DNA of 42,951 nt from an uncultured Collinsella sp. (GTDB lineage Bacteria; Actinomycetota; Coriobacteriia; Coriobacteriales; Coriobacteriaceae): the NCBI GenBank assembly GCA_902494605.1, contig CABUUG010000003.1:1-42951 (forward strand), read 5' to 3'. The notes below the pieces were generated by a model that was given only the letters and a program-made list of their open reading frames with translations, made no database searches and was not told the origin of the DNA. The translations under genes and the position numbers were made by a program. Each line of letters opens with the position of its first letter. The first letter of the stretch is position 1. Shown here piece by piece: positions 14,446 through 22,527 of this stretch.

Positions 14446-15540
14446 TTACGCAAACAGGCCGTAGATGCTGATGTTGGCCTTGGCGTAGAGGCCGTTAGCA
14501 TACTCGGTCCACTTGGAGCTGGCGCTCGAAGCCTGCGAAGAGTACTGCTGGTAAGCAGTGTAGTAGGCGGTCATGGCCTGCTTATAGGTGGCGCTATCGG
14601 CCGTAAAGGCATCGTCGGCAAAGGCCTTAGCGTAGGTGCCGTTCTCGTCCTTCCAGGTACCCTTCGAGCTATCCCACTCGTCGCCGGCAAGTTTGATGAT
14701 GTAATCGGCGTAGTCCTTGCTCGCGGTCTCCTCGTTGCCGTCAGCAGGCTCGGTCGGGGCGGTCGGCATGCTTGCGGAGCTATCGCCCACCTTCTTCTTG
14801 TAGAGCTTCTGCAGCGTCGCGGACTGACGGACGATCTGCTTGGCCTGGTCCTTGGACACGCCATACTGCGTGGCCATGGTCTTGTAGTCCGAAGTGCCGA
14901 TGGAATCCTCGGCGTACTTCTTCATCTCCTTAGAAGAGACGGTGATGCCCTCGTCCTCGGCAGCGTCGAGCAGGATCTTGTTGCGCACGTAGGACAGGAT
15001 GACGTCGGCAGAGGGAGCGGTGTAGTTGCCATCGCCATCCTTGACGGTGTCGAGGCTGTACTGGCTCTCAATGGCCTCGCGCGCGGTGATGTCGCTCTTC
15101 TTGCCGTTGTAGCTGTAGCTTGCCACGGTCGAATCGAGCTGGTCCTCGGTGAGGGTCGCCGAGCCGACGCCCTTGCCGCCAAAACCACCGTTGCCGATAA
15201 AGAAGCCGACCACAGCAGCGATCACGACTGCAACCACGAAGGCGGCAATCATCGTCTTCTTGTGCTTGGATGCGCGGTCGTCTTCATCGGAACCCAGAAT
15301 ATCGTCGTCCTCATCCTGGGCCTCGGGCATCAGATTCTCGTCAGCGGCATCCGCGGCAATCTGAGCCTCCAGTCGGGCGTCCTCCTCCTCGGCCGTCGTG
15401 CCGGCGGCAATGTGCTCGGCAGACGTACCGGCGACCAGATCGATCTTCTCGTCCTCGTCACCGTCGGGGCCTTCGCCGCGCTCGATGATCTGGATGCCGT
15501 CGATCTCGTCCTTCTCGTCCTTCTTTTGAATCAGACCCAT
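14446..15540 (-). CDS. Membrane-anchored SurA/PrsA N-domain-like protein
   Basis: This 364-residue protein has a long acidic cytoplasmic N-terminus (residues 1-92, rich in Asp and Glu), one transmembrane helix (about 96-115), a Gly-rich linker and an extracytoplasmic domain. The latter resembles the SurA N-terminal chaperone domain: DVILSYVRNKILLDAAEDEG, then ISSKEM-type VSSKEMKKYAEDS, and KDQAKQIVRQSATLQKLYKK. I see no parvulin PPIase domain; the C-terminal part is Ser, Ala, Tyr and Lys rich and ends abruptly. It is probably a secretion chaperone or fold helper, but catalysis is not supported. ATG 15540 follows AAGGAG. Confidence 0.65.
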   Translation of the reverse strand: MGLIQKKDEKDEIDGIQIIERGEGPDGDEDEKIDLVAGTSAEHIAAGTTAEEEDARLEAQIAADAADENLMPEAQDEDDDILGSDEDDRASKHKKTMIAAFVVAVVIAAVVGFFIGNGGFGGKGVGSATLTEDQLDSTVASYSYNGKKSDITAREAIESQYSLDTVKDGDGNYTAPSADVILSYVRNKILLDAAEDEGITVSSKEMKKYAEDSIGTSDYKTMATQYGVSKDQAKQIVRQSATLQKLYKKKVGDSSASMPTAPTEPADGNEETASKDYADYIIKLAGDEWDSSKGTWKDENGTYAKAFADDAFTADSATYKQAMTAYYTAYQQYSSQASSASSKWTEYANGLYAKANISIYGLFA

Positions 15541-15578
15541 ATCAGTTACTCCTTGTTAGGAAACATAGTCTTCAATAG

Positions 15579-15607
15579 AATACGCCCGACAGAGTGCCGG
15601 GCGTATT
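15579..15607. terminator. Stem-loop between IDH-like and SurA-like genes
   Basis: AATACGCCCG and CGGGCGTATT form a perfect 10-bp stem with a 9-base loop. The T-run is weak on both strands, so it is a possible terminator for the upstream operon on the minus strand. Confidence 0.55.
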
Positions 15608-15666
15608 GATTCTTAGGTTATACGCAAACACTTAAGTACTATTTAGGCGTTTGCAGCCTGCATGTC

Positions 15667-16752
15667 TTAGGCCAGGTGCGCGATAACGGCATCGGCAAAG
15701 GCCTGCGTGCCCACGGCGCCCTCGACGGAGCCGGTCTGGGCACGACGCACGTCGCCGGTAACCTGCTTACCCTCGTCGAGCGTGGCGGACACGGCGGCGC
15801 GGATACGATTGGCCGCATCGTTCTCGCCCAGATGATCGAGCATCATCGCAGCAGAGAGGATCTCGGCCGTGGGGTTGGCGATATCCTTGCCCGCGATATC
15901 GGGCGCGGAGCCGTGCGTAGCCTCAAAGATGGCACAGTCGGCACCGATGTTGGAGCCGGGGGCCATACCCAAGCCGCCCACCAGGCCGGCGCACAGGTCA
16001 CTCACGATGTCGCCGTACAGGTTGGGCAGCACCAGGACATCGAAGTCGTTGGGGTTCTGGACCAGGCCCATGCAGGTGGCGTCGACGATCTTGTCGTTGA
16101 ACTCGATATCGGGATAGTTGGCGGCCACCTCGCGCGCCACGTGCAGGAACAGGCCGTCGGTCGCCTTCATGATGTTGGCCTTATGCACGGCCGTCACCTT
16201 TTTGCGGCCGCAGCGGCGGGCATACTCAAAGGCATACTCCACAATGCGGCGGCTCTTGGCGATGGAGATCGGCTTAATTGAAATGGCGGAATCTGCGGCG
16301 AAGGTCTTCTGACCCGAGCGCTCGACAAGCTGCGAGAGCTCCTCGACCTCGGCAGCGCCCTCATCGAACTCGATGCCGGCGTAGAGGTCCTCGGTGTTCT
16401 CGCGCACGATGACCAGGTCGACGTCGCGGAAGCGCGAGCCGTCGCCCGGCTGCGACAGGCAGGGGCGCACGCAGGCGTACAGGTCAAAGTGCTTGCGCAG
16501 GGCGACGTTAACGCTGCGGAAACCCGTGCCGACCGGCGTGGTGATGGGGCCCTTGATGGCAACCTTGGTCTCGGCGACCGCGTCGAGCACGTGCTGGGGC
16601 AGCGGCGTGCCAAACTCGTCCATGACGCCGGCGCCGGCCTCCTGGACATTCCAGTTGATCTGGACACCGGTGGCCTCGACCACGCGGCGCATGGCCTGCG
16701 TAATCTCGGGACCAATACCGTCACCGGGAATCAGGACTACATCGTGCGCCAT
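15667..16752 (-). CDS. Isocitrate/isopropylmalate dehydrogenase family (NAD-type IDH-like)
   Basis: This 361-residue beta-decarboxylating dehydrogenase most likely converts isocitrate to 2-oxoglutarate. The sequence begins VVLIPGDGIGPEIT. The substrate loop is FRSVNVALRKHFDLYACVRP, with the Ser and Asn used by isocitrate enzymes. NTEDLYAGIE follows, then the catalytic Lys in VHKANIMK, the metal-binding Asp in DATCM and DVLVLPNLYGDIVSD, and the cofactor region FEATHGSAPDIAGKDIANPT. It resembles the short NAD-dependent group. Homoisocitrate or isopropylmalate cannot be fully excluded. It is last in a tight four-gene operon; its ribosome-binding site lies inside the end of the preceding gene. 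Confidence 0.82.
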   Translation of the reverse strand: MAHDVVLIPGDGIGPEITQAMRRVVEATGVQINWNVQEAGAGVMDEFGTPLPQHVLDAVAETKVAIKGPITTPVGTGFRSVNVALRKHFDLYACVRPCLSQPGDGSRFRDVDLVIVRENTEDLYAGIEFDEGAAEVEELSQLVERSGQKTFAADSAISIKPISIAKSRRIVEYAFEYARRCGRKKVTAVHKANIMKATDGLFLHVAREVAANYPDIEFNDKIVDATCMGLVQNPNDFDVLVLPNLYGDIVSDLCAGLVGGLGMAPGSNIGADCAIFEATHGSAPDIAGKDIANPTAEILSAAMMLDHLGENDAANRIRAAVSATLDEGKQVTGDVRRAQTGSVEGAVGTQAFADAVIAHLA

Positions 16753-16758
16753 AATCTG

Positions 16759-17457
16759 TTACTCCTCGTCTTCGGCGTCGTCAGATTTTTTAACGCTAGC
16801 ACGCTTCTTCTTTTTGGAGAGATCCAGGCCAAAACGTTTAACAAGCATTTCGCAAATCTCGCTCGAACGGGCCTTGAGATAGCTGCCCTTACCGTTCTCG
16901 GCATCGAACTTAAGGCGCAGCGCAAGCATCTCGGCAACCTCGGCGTCGATCTCGCCCTGGCAAAACTCGTACAGGCAACCGAGCATGTCGCGATACTCGA
17001 GGTCGCCGTGGTAGCACTGGATGGCCTCGTCCAGGATGGGCCAAGCCTCGCGCGAACGCTCGACGCTCGTGGCACCCCACACGCACAGCAGGCGGAAGGC
17101 GGCATAGCGCAGCGTGGAGGAGATCTCGTCGAACAGTGCAGTCTCGGCGCCCTCAAAGGCATCGCCCAGCTGCTCGGGGCAGGTGGTGGCGAGCGCCGTC
17201 AGGGCATCGAGGGCCTCCCAGCGGGTCTGCGCCTCGGGGCGGTCGAGCGCCTCGATCAGCGCGGGCACGCAGGGCACGACGCGCTGCGGATCGCGCTCGG
17301 CAAGCAGGTGCAGCACGCGGGCGGCAAACTGGCGGATGCGGCGCGTGGGGCAGCCGAGCTCCTTGACCAGACGGTCGACGGCGTTCTCGTTCTCCTCTGC
17401 CAGCTGAAGCTGTGCCAGCTCCTCGTCGGTGAGCTGTTCGTCTTTGTTTTCTGCCAT
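16759..17457 (-). CDS. HEAT-like repeat protein of unknown function
   Basis: This 232-residue soluble, acidic protein is built from helical pairs that look like HEAT repeats, for example RRIRQFAARVLHLLAERDP, CVPALIEALDRPEAQTRWEA and STLRYAAFRLLCVWG. It has no catalytic motif. Both ends are charged: an acidic N-terminus (MAENKDEQLTDEE) and a basic then acidic C-terminus (LSKKKKRASVKKSDDAEDEE). It may be a protein-protein adaptor. It starts 15 bases after the previous gene stops and ends 6 bases before the IDH-like gene, so these are cotranscribed. Confidence 0.7.
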   Translation of the reverse strand: MAENKDEQLTDEELAQLQLAEENENAVDRLVKELGCPTRRIRQFAARVLHLLAERDPQRVVPCVPALIEALDRPEAQTRWEALDALTALATTCPEQLGDAFEGAETALFDEISSTLRYAAFRLLCVWGATSVERSREAWPILDEAIQCYHGDLEYRDMLGCLYEFCQGEIDAEVAEMLALRLKFDAENGKGSYLKARSSEICEMLVKRFGLDLSKKKKRASVKKSDDAEDEE

Positions 17458-17472
17458 AGTTACCTCTTCTTA

Positions 17473-17901
17473 CTATTTCTTAGCGTGCTTGCCAGCACCC
17501 TTGCTGTCATCGGTGACCGAGATGAGCTGTCGGTCGGCCGCGCCATTGCGACGCGCACGGCGGCGTTCCTCGGCGTCGCCCGCGTCGGCGGCGGCGCGAT
17601 GAGCCTTGTTGACGTTAAAGACCTCGTCGTGCTTGCGCCATGGACCGACGGACTCGCCAAAGCTCATCTTAAGACCGGCGATAAAGCCGCCGAGCCAGCC
17701 GATCGGCGCAAACTGCACCAACGGGAACAGCGAAAACACCCAGGTCAGCAGGACGACTGCCGCCGCACCTGCAAAGTTGGCAATCCAGTAGTCGCGCTTG
17801 GTGATGACGCGCTTTTCGCACGCCCACTGGCCGCACAAAAAGCCAATGTAGATCGCAAAGAGAAAGAGCACCAGCGCTAGTACCACGAACGTCCAGCTCA
17901 T
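17473..17901 (-). CDS. Small membrane protein with basic cytoplasmic tail, unknown function
   Basis: This 142-residue protein has two or three hydrophobic segments (TFVVLALVLFLFAIYIGFLC near the start, then NFAGAAAVVLLTWVFSLFPL and a weaker one). A hydrophilic tail rich in Arg, Lys and Ala follows (AEERRRARRNGAADR, ending GAGKHAKK). It starts 5 bases after the dehydrogenase stop with GGGGAG as ribosome-binding site. I do not recognise the family. The tail could bind nucleic acid or face ribosomes, but this is speculative. Confidence 0.65.
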   Translation of the reverse strand: MSWTFVVLALVLFLFAIYIGFLCGQWACEKRVITKRDYWIANFAGAAAVVLLTWVFSLFPLVQFAPIGWLGGFIAGLKMSFGESVGPWRKHDEVFNVNKAHRAAADAGDAEERRRARRNGAADRQLISVTDDSKGAGKHAKK

Positions 17902-17906
17902 GGGCG

Positions 17907-18986
17907 CTACTCCCCGTGATGGTGGCCGCAGCAGCACTCGTGGCCATCATCATGGCCGTGGCCGCCGCAGCACTCGTGGTCCTCGCCATGGTGGTGGCCG
18001 CAACCGCACTCGTGGTCGTCGCCGTGCTCGCCGCAACCGCAGCCGTCCTCGTGAGCGCCATGCTCCTCGGGACGATACTGCGACCAGTCCAGACCGGCGG
18101 CGATGGCGTCGGCCTCCTCCTTATAGAGGACCGTGATGGCCTGGGTGCCCAGCTTGGCGCCACCGATGGCGTCGAGCATGTCGTAGAGTGTAAAGGCCAC
18201 GTCGGCGCCGGGCAGCGCAAGCTCGCGGTCGTCGGCATAGGCGAGTGCCAAGCGCAGGTCCTTAATGAAGTGCTCAACCATAAAGCCGGGCTTGTAGTCG
18301 CCGTCGAGCGCCTTGGGCGCCAGGCTCTCCATGGCGCCGGACTTGCCGGTACCGCCCAGGATCATCTGGCGGGTCTTCTCCAGGTCAAGGCCGCTCAGCT
18401 CGGCAAATGCCATGGCGTCTGCCATGCCGACCATGCAGGCGCCCAGCGACACCTGGTTGGCGAGCTTGGCAGCCTGGCCCTTGCCGGCGCCGTCGAAGCA
18501 GCAGATGTTGGCCGCGAAGGTGGCAAGGATGTCGCGGACCGGCGCGATGTCGTTCTCGGTGGCGCCCACGATAGCCGTAAGCGTGCCGGCGATAGCTCCC
18601 GACTCGCCGCCGGTGACGGGGCAGTCAAACGCCATGCGGCCGGAGACCCGGGCGGCCTCGGCAATGTCGCGCGCCAGCTCGGGCGAGCTCGTGGTGAGGT
18701 CGATCAGGACCGCGCCGGGCTTAGTGCACGCGAGCAGACCGTCGCCCGCCAGGTAGAGCTCCTCGACCTCGGAGGGATAGCCCACCATGGTAAAGACGAC
18801 ATCGGCGTTAGCCACAGCATCGGCCGGCGTATCGGCCCAGGCGGCACCGCGCTCAACGAGCGCTGCAGCCTTGGACTTGGTGCGGTTGTTGACCGTGACG
18901 GGATAGCCAGCGTCCAGAATGTGGCCGGCAATGGGGGCACCCATAATTCCGGTGCCGATAAATGCGACGGAGAGCTTGTTTGCCAT
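17907..18986 (-). CDS. NAD(P)-dependent beta-hydroxyacid dehydrogenase with a His/Cys-rich tail
   Basis: This 359-residue protein is of the 3-hydroxyisobutyrate/tartronate-semialdehyde dehydrogenase family. The Rossmann motif is FIGTGIMGAPIAGHI near the N-terminus. The substrate-binding DCPVTGGESGA segment lies near residue 120, and the catalytic-Lys region KLANQVSLGACMVG lies near residue 175. After a normal enzyme of about 308 residues comes a 51-residue tail containing 14 His and 9 Cys in repeated DHEC-GCGHHHGE-like units, which looks like a metal-binding or metal-storage segment. ATG 18986 has GGAAAGG upstream. It is the first gene of the four-gene operon. The substrate is unknown, and the tail is unrelated to the family fold. 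Confidence 0.85.
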   Translation of the reverse strand: MANKLSVAFIGTGIMGAPIAGHILDAGYPVTVNNRTKSKAAALVERGAAWADTPADAVANADVVFTMVGYPSEVEELYLAGDGLLACTKPGAVLIDLTTSSPELARDIAEAARVSGRMAFDCPVTGGESGAIAGTLTAIVGATENDIAPVRDILATFAANICCFDGAGKGQAAKLANQVSLGACMVGMADAMAFAELSGLDLEKTRQMILGGTGKSGAMESLAPKALDGDYKPGFMVEHFIKDLRLALAYADDRELALPGADVAFTLYDMLDAIGGAKLGTQAITVLYKEEADAIAAGLDWSQYRPEEHGAHEDGCGCGEHGDDHECGCGHHHGEDHECCGGHGHDDGHECCCGHHHGE

Positions 18987-19084
18987 GAAACCTTTCCTTT
19001 TGGGTTGGGTGTTATTACCAGGTTGAATACTCGGTGCCAGCGTTTGGGCTGTGAGTCGAGGGCGATTACGGACGCAGCGCTTGC

Positions 19085-20038
19085 CTACTGGCCGCGCACG
19101 CGGCGGGCGATGCGGTCGGAAAGCGACGCCTTGTCGGCGCGGTTCTTACCCCAAAACGCGCAGGCCACCATGCCGGGGCCCACGTGCGAGCCAATGGTGG
19201 GGCCCACGGAGCTGCGAATGATTGTGACGTCGGCGCAGCCCTCCTCCTTGCGGATGGCGGCTTCGAGCCAGTCACCGTCCTTTTCGGCATCGGCCGTCAT
19301 GATGGCGATGGGCATGGTGCGGTCGGGCACGTAGTTCTCGCGGAACGACTTGAGGATGGACTTGAGCGCCTTCTTGCGGCCGCGGTTGACGCCGATCAGC
19401 GACAGCGAGCCGGCCAGGTCGTAGGAGAGCTCGGGCTTGACATCGAGCTTTGCCGTGAGCTGCGCCGCCGCGGGCGGAATGCGGCCGCCAGCAGCCAGTG
19501 CGTCGAAGCTCTCGAGCGTAAAGTAGCCGTGGACGTAGGTCTTTGCCTCGTTTGCCCAATCGACCAGCTGCTTGGCGGTCAGTCCCGCCGAACGCTGGCG
19601 CACGGCCTCGAGCGCCAAGAGCGCGCCAGTCGCGCAGGGCAGAGCGTTGTCGACCACGTACAGCTCAAAGTTGGGATACTCGGCGCGCACGGCATCTGCC
19701 GCCTGGCACGCGGAGTTGTAGCTCGACGACAGCGCCGAGGTAAAGCACAGGTAGACCGTGGGCGTGCCCTCTTTGGCGCACTCGGTAAAGAACTCGATAT
19801 AGCGACCGAGCGACACAGCCGAGGTGGACACGCGGGCGCCGGCGCGCATGCGGTCGTAGAACTCCTTGGGCGTGATGCTCGACCAGATGTCATCCGTGCG
19901 CTCCTCGCCATCGATAATGAAGGGGAAACCCAGGATATCGACATCGAGGTTCGCGGCGACCTCGGGGCTAAAGTCGCAGCAGGTATCGACGACGATGCGG
20001 CAACGGTCCGAATGACCGGCGGATGCGGCCTTGTCCAT
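19085..20038 (-). CDS. DegV family fatty-acid-binding protein
   Basis: This 317-residue protein of the DegV family binds a fatty acid and, in Gram-positives, supplies it to fatty acid kinase FakA. Family signatures are IVVDTCCDFSPE near the N-terminus, RVSTSAVSLGRY near residue 70 and CFTSALSSSYNSA near residue 100, where the lipid carboxylate is held. GGRIPPAAAQL and the C-terminal SVGPTIGSHVGPGMV are also present. ATG 20038 has AAGGAG eight bases upstream; a TTG one codon earlier is possible. No fakA gene is seen nearby. Confidence 0.88.
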   Translation of the reverse strand: MDKAASAGHSDRCRIVVDTCCDFSPEVAANLDVDILGFPFIIDGEERTDDIWSSITPKEFYDRMRAGARVSTSAVSLGRYIEFFTECAKEGTPTVYLCFTSALSSSYNSACQAADAVRAEYPNFELYVVDNALPCATGALLALEAVRQRSAGLTAKQLVDWANEAKTYVHGYFTLESFDALAAGGRIPPAAAQLTAKLDVKPELSYDLAGSLSLIGVNRGRKKALKSILKSFRENYVPDRTMPIAIMTADAEKDGDWLEAAIRKEEGCADVTIIRSSVGPTIGSHVGPGMVACAFWGKNRADKASLSDRIARRVRGQ

Positions 20039-20056
20039 CAAAGCGACTCCTTACGT

Positions 20057-20088
20057 AAAAAGGCGGCCACCCGCATGGGATGGCCGCC
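20057..20088 (-). terminator. Terminator after hpf
   Basis: On the minus strand GGCGGCCA pairs with TGGCCGCC across an 11-base loop and is followed by five T residues. Confidence 0.85.
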
Positions 20089-20117
20089 AACCGTTAACTC
20101 ATGCAAGTTAACGTATT

Positions 20118-20702
20118 TTACTCGTCAAGTGTTTCGATGCGGGGCTTGATGATGCCATATCCACCATTCTTACGGTGATACACCACATTGATGAGACCGG
20201 TCGTCGCGTTCTCGAACACGTAGAAGTCGTGGCCCAGCAGATCGGTCTGCACCAGCGCCTGCTCCTCAGTCATCGGGGTGACGTCGATAACCTTCTCGCG
20301 GACGAGCAGGTCGTCCTCTTCCTCGGGCAGCAGCAGGTCGGCCAGATCCTCAACGCGCTCGACCGGTGCGACATCCGCGGCGCTGGCGCCGCCCTGGCGG
20401 TTGTCCACGACCTTGGTCTTGAACTTACGCAGCTGGCGGGTGACCTTATCGGCGGAGAGGTCGATGGCGGCGTACATATCTGCACCGTGCTCGGCAACGC
20501 GAATCACCGAACCGCGGGCACGAACCGTAACCTCGACGATTGCCGGGTTGGGGTTCGAGGGGTTCTTCTCATAGCGAAGTACAACGTCGACCGTCATGGG
20601 CTCGATATCGAAAACCTTGAGCGCCTCGCCGATCTTCTCATCCACATGCGCACGCAGAGCATCGGTTACCGTCGTCTTGCGTCCAGAAACCTTGATATCC
20701 AT
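20118..20702 (-). CDS. hpf: Ribosome hibernation promoting factor, long form (HPF/RaiA)
   Basis: This 194-residue long-form HPF dimerises 70S ribosomes into 100S particles in stationary phase. The N-terminal RaiA/YfiA domain (about residues 1-100) begins MDIKVSGRKTTVTDALRAHV and has the beta-strand VVLRYEKN. The C-terminal domain (about 135-194) contains DLLGHDFYVFENATTGLINV and the basic YHRKNGGYGIIKP end that drives dimerisation. ATG 20702 has GGAG upstream; an in-frame extension upstream is less likely. Together with comFC further upstream it frames the structured RNA region at 22046-22376. Confidence 0.93.
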   Translation of the reverse strand: MDIKVSGRKTTVTDALRAHVDEKIGEALKVFDIEPMTVDVVLRYEKNPSNPNPAIVEVTVRARGSVIRVAEHGADMYAAIDLSADKVTRQLRKFKTKVVDNRQGGASAADVAPVERVEDLADLLLPEEEDDLLVREKVIDVTPMTEEQALVQTDLLGHDFYVFENATTGLINVVYHRKNGGYGIIKPRIETLDE

Positions 20703-21019
20703 ACGTGGCTCCAATCTGCCTCGGGGACTTACTGTACTGGCTATGTACCCATTGCCGTGCATTTAATCACGCGGATTCCTAAAGACCCGAATAACGATTG
20801 CTTGATACCGCATACCGAAGTCTCGCACTTTTCTGTGGCAAAGTGCGCTATAGGAGGGGGCCGGCGGCTTTGTATTTGGTCCCGAAAATTGGCTTTGACC
20901 TGCTGGTTTTATAGGGATGAAAAAGCCGGGCTCCCCTATTGGGGAAGCCCGGCAGTGCGTGTTGAAACCGTGAAGAGGTGTCCTTTCCAACGTATAGGAG
21001 ACACCACCCCTAGCAATAA
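20703..21019. other. Intergenic region between the binding lipoprotein and hpf
   Basis: It holds the terminator at 20920-20953, a GCACTTT/AAAGTGC hairpin near 20828-20850 and probably the hpf promoter. I find no gene; a minus-strand open frame (20763-20990) is compositionally random. Confidence 0.5.
20920..20953 (-). terminator. Terminator after the binding lipoprotein gene
   Basis: On the minus strand GCCGGGCT and AGCCCGGC form a stem with extra CCCC/GGGG pairing, followed by TTTTT. Confidence 0.85.
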
Positions 21020-22045
21020 CTAGCTATTGAGTTTGTTAATGTCGTCGTCGGTGATGGCACCTTCCTGGCTGGACGATTTGTCCTCGGAGGATGCGGTCTC
21101 ATTGTTGGAATCGGAGGACTCGCTGCCGGAGGACGTGGTCTCACTGGACTCAGAATCGCCCGGCTGCACGTTAGCGCCCGAAACCGTCTTAGTGGTGAGG
21201 TCGTAGGGCATCGTGCCATACCAGACAGAGTGGACCGCCTCGAGCGTGCCGTCGGCCGTAATACCGTCGAGGGCATCGCTCACGGCACGGCACAGTTCGT
21301 CATTGGACGAGAGGCCCACAACACCAAGCGTCGAGGGCGCCTCGAGCGCACCGACATAGGAGACCTCGCTCATCAGGCGTGCAAGGTAGCCGCCGGCCGT
21401 GGAGTCGCAGATCACATAGTCGACCTCGCCGGACTCGAGCGCCTCAAAGCACTCGTTGATGTTGGAGTAGGTCTTTTGGTTGGCGGTAATGCTCTGCTTG
21501 GCAAGCGCCTCCTGCGAGGCCGAGGACATCTGGACACCCAGAGTAGACGTGTTAAGGGTATCGGTGGAAACGCTTAGCGACCCACCATCGCTGGTTTTAC
21601 CGAACACGGAAGCGGCATCGTACAGGCAGGTGCCGAGCGAGCTAACGTCCCCGTCTGTGGAGTTGATCTCGCCGATAAAGATATCAGCCTTTTTGTCGCC
21701 GAGCGCGGAACCTGCCGAGGACGCATCGACAAAGGCGACCTTAAGGCCCATGCGGCTTGCGAGGGCGCGGGCGGCGTCGACCGCATATCCCGTGAGCTCG
21801 CCGTCGGCGCCCTGCATGGCCTGCGGCGCATCGGAAGTATCGAGGGCAACCGTCAGGGTTCCGGGAGTGACCAGGGCATCGTCCGACACCGCCGGCGTGA
21901 CCGTCTCGTACTCGATCTGGTCGATCGTGGGAGTCGTGAACGTAGACAGCGGGTTGAACGCGCATCCGCTCAGGCCCAAAACGGCGATGACCGCTGCGGT
22001 CCCAGCACCTAACCGAGCCGCGTGCATCAAGCTGCCCCTCACCAT
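21020..22045 (-). CDS. Extracellular solute-binding lipoprotein (type 2, amino-acid type)
   Basis: This 341-residue predicted lipoprotein has a short basic N-terminus, a hydrophobic core and lipobox LGLSGC (Cys about residue 28), after which the protein would be lipidated. The body is a family 3 periplasmic-binding fold: GTLTVALDTSDAPQAM, GELTGYAVDAARALASRMGL, DIFIGEINSTD, VDYVICDSTAGGYL and VGLSSNDELCRAVSDALDGI. A Ser/Glu/Asp-rich C-terminal tail (about 45 residues) is unusual. ATG 22045 was chosen; ATG 22027 with GAGGGG upstream is an equally good start. No permease or ATPase gene is adjacent, so the partner transporter is elsewhere or it acts as a sensor. Confidence 0.82.
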   Translation of the reverse strand: MVRGSLMHAARLGAGTAAVIAVLGLSGCAFNPLSTFTTPTIDQIEYETVTPAVSDDALVTPGTLTVALDTSDAPQAMQGADGELTGYAVDAARALASRMGLKVAFVDASSAGSALGDKKADIFIGEINSTDGDVSSLGTCLYDAASVFGKTSDGGSLSVSTDTLNTSTLGVQMSSASQEALAKQSITANQKTYSNINECFEALESGEVDYVICDSTAGGYLARLMSEVSYVGALEAPSTLGVVGLSSNDELCRAVSDALDGITADGTLEAVHSVWYGTMPYDLTTKTVSGANVQPGDSESSETTSSGSESSDSNNETASSEDKSSSQEGAITDDDINKLNS

Positions 22046-22376
22046 GTCCACTACCCTGCCTTCTGTGTCGTATACAATCCGTGCGTTGCGCGGAATATCA
22101 GGTTGTTCCCACCAGCTGACCTGGTATTTGACCCCACACTTGCGCACCGGGGTGTTTGCTCGGGAGGCCGCAGCCACCTTCACGACTGACCCGCTCGCCC
22201 GCGAGGCGGTATTGCCCCAAAGAAAGTAGAACGGACGGTGCGGCTTACATCTAGGACGCGCCATGATCGCGCCGCGCGCACGCGGTCGCTTACGTGGATC
22301 CCTTTGACCGCGTCTGTCTTGGACTAGGACGGGCATTTCGTCCGTCCGCAACCACAGCCTGGTAGGAACGTAGCGC
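22046..22376 (-). ncRNA. Candidate structured RNA between comFC and hpf (raiA-motif-like)
   Basis: About 330 bases, transcribed from the promoter at 22377-22405, have no supported gene. Read as minus-strand RNA they fold readily. ACGCGGTC and GACCGCGT form a perfect 8-bp stem; GGACGG pairs with CCGTCC. CCG-CTCG pairs with CGAG-CGG, and GCCGCA pairs with a distant TGCGGC enclosing that hairpin. CAGGT/ACCTG and ACCAG/CTGGT give alternative pairings near the end. The known raiA-motif RNA of Firmicutes and Actinobacteria is found near raiA/hpf and comFC, as here. I could not compare it with a covariance model, so family membership is inference. It could instead be a long leader of the lipoprotein gene. 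Confidence 0.5.
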
Positions 22377-22405
22377 ATTATAGCTAAGTTCAAGCTAAAG
22401 TTTAA
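22377..22405 (-). promoter_or_regulatory. Strong minus-strand promoter before the structured RNA
   Basis: On the minus strand TTAAAC (22400-22405), a 17-base spacer and a perfect TATAAT (22377-22382). Transcription would begin near 22370. Confidence 0.65.
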
Positions 22406-22478
22406 GGTTAAGGGCGTCATTCGCATCGTGCGCACAGATTTTGCAGGTCGGAGTGGGCTATTCATGCCCCTATGAAGC

Positions 22479-22505
22479 CCGGAGCTCCCCTACGGGGAGC
22501 TCCGG
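22479..22505. other. 12-bp hairpin of stable GC stem
   Basis: CCGGAGCTCCCC pairs perfectly with GGGGAGCTCCGG around TAC. It lacks a T-run. It may be a terminator-like element of the nuclease-like gene. Confidence 0.5.
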
Positions 22506-22527
22506 GGCGCCCTTCTTAGGGTGCCCC
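22504..22527. other. Adjacent second hairpin
   Basis: GGGGCGCCC and GGGTGCCCC (one imperfect pair) form a stem directly beside the previous hairpin, so the two compete for shared bases. Confidence 0.4.

Noticed and set aside
22046..22376. Ribosomal protein L10-type leader
   Set aside because: Some stems resemble such leaders, but no ribosomal protein gene follows; the comFC/hpf context fits a raiA-type RNA better.
22046..22465. N-terminal extension of the binding lipoprotein up to 22465
   Set aside because: It would put the signal peptide about 140 residues into the protein and cover the promoter and structured RNA; the lipobox demands a start at 22045 or 22027.
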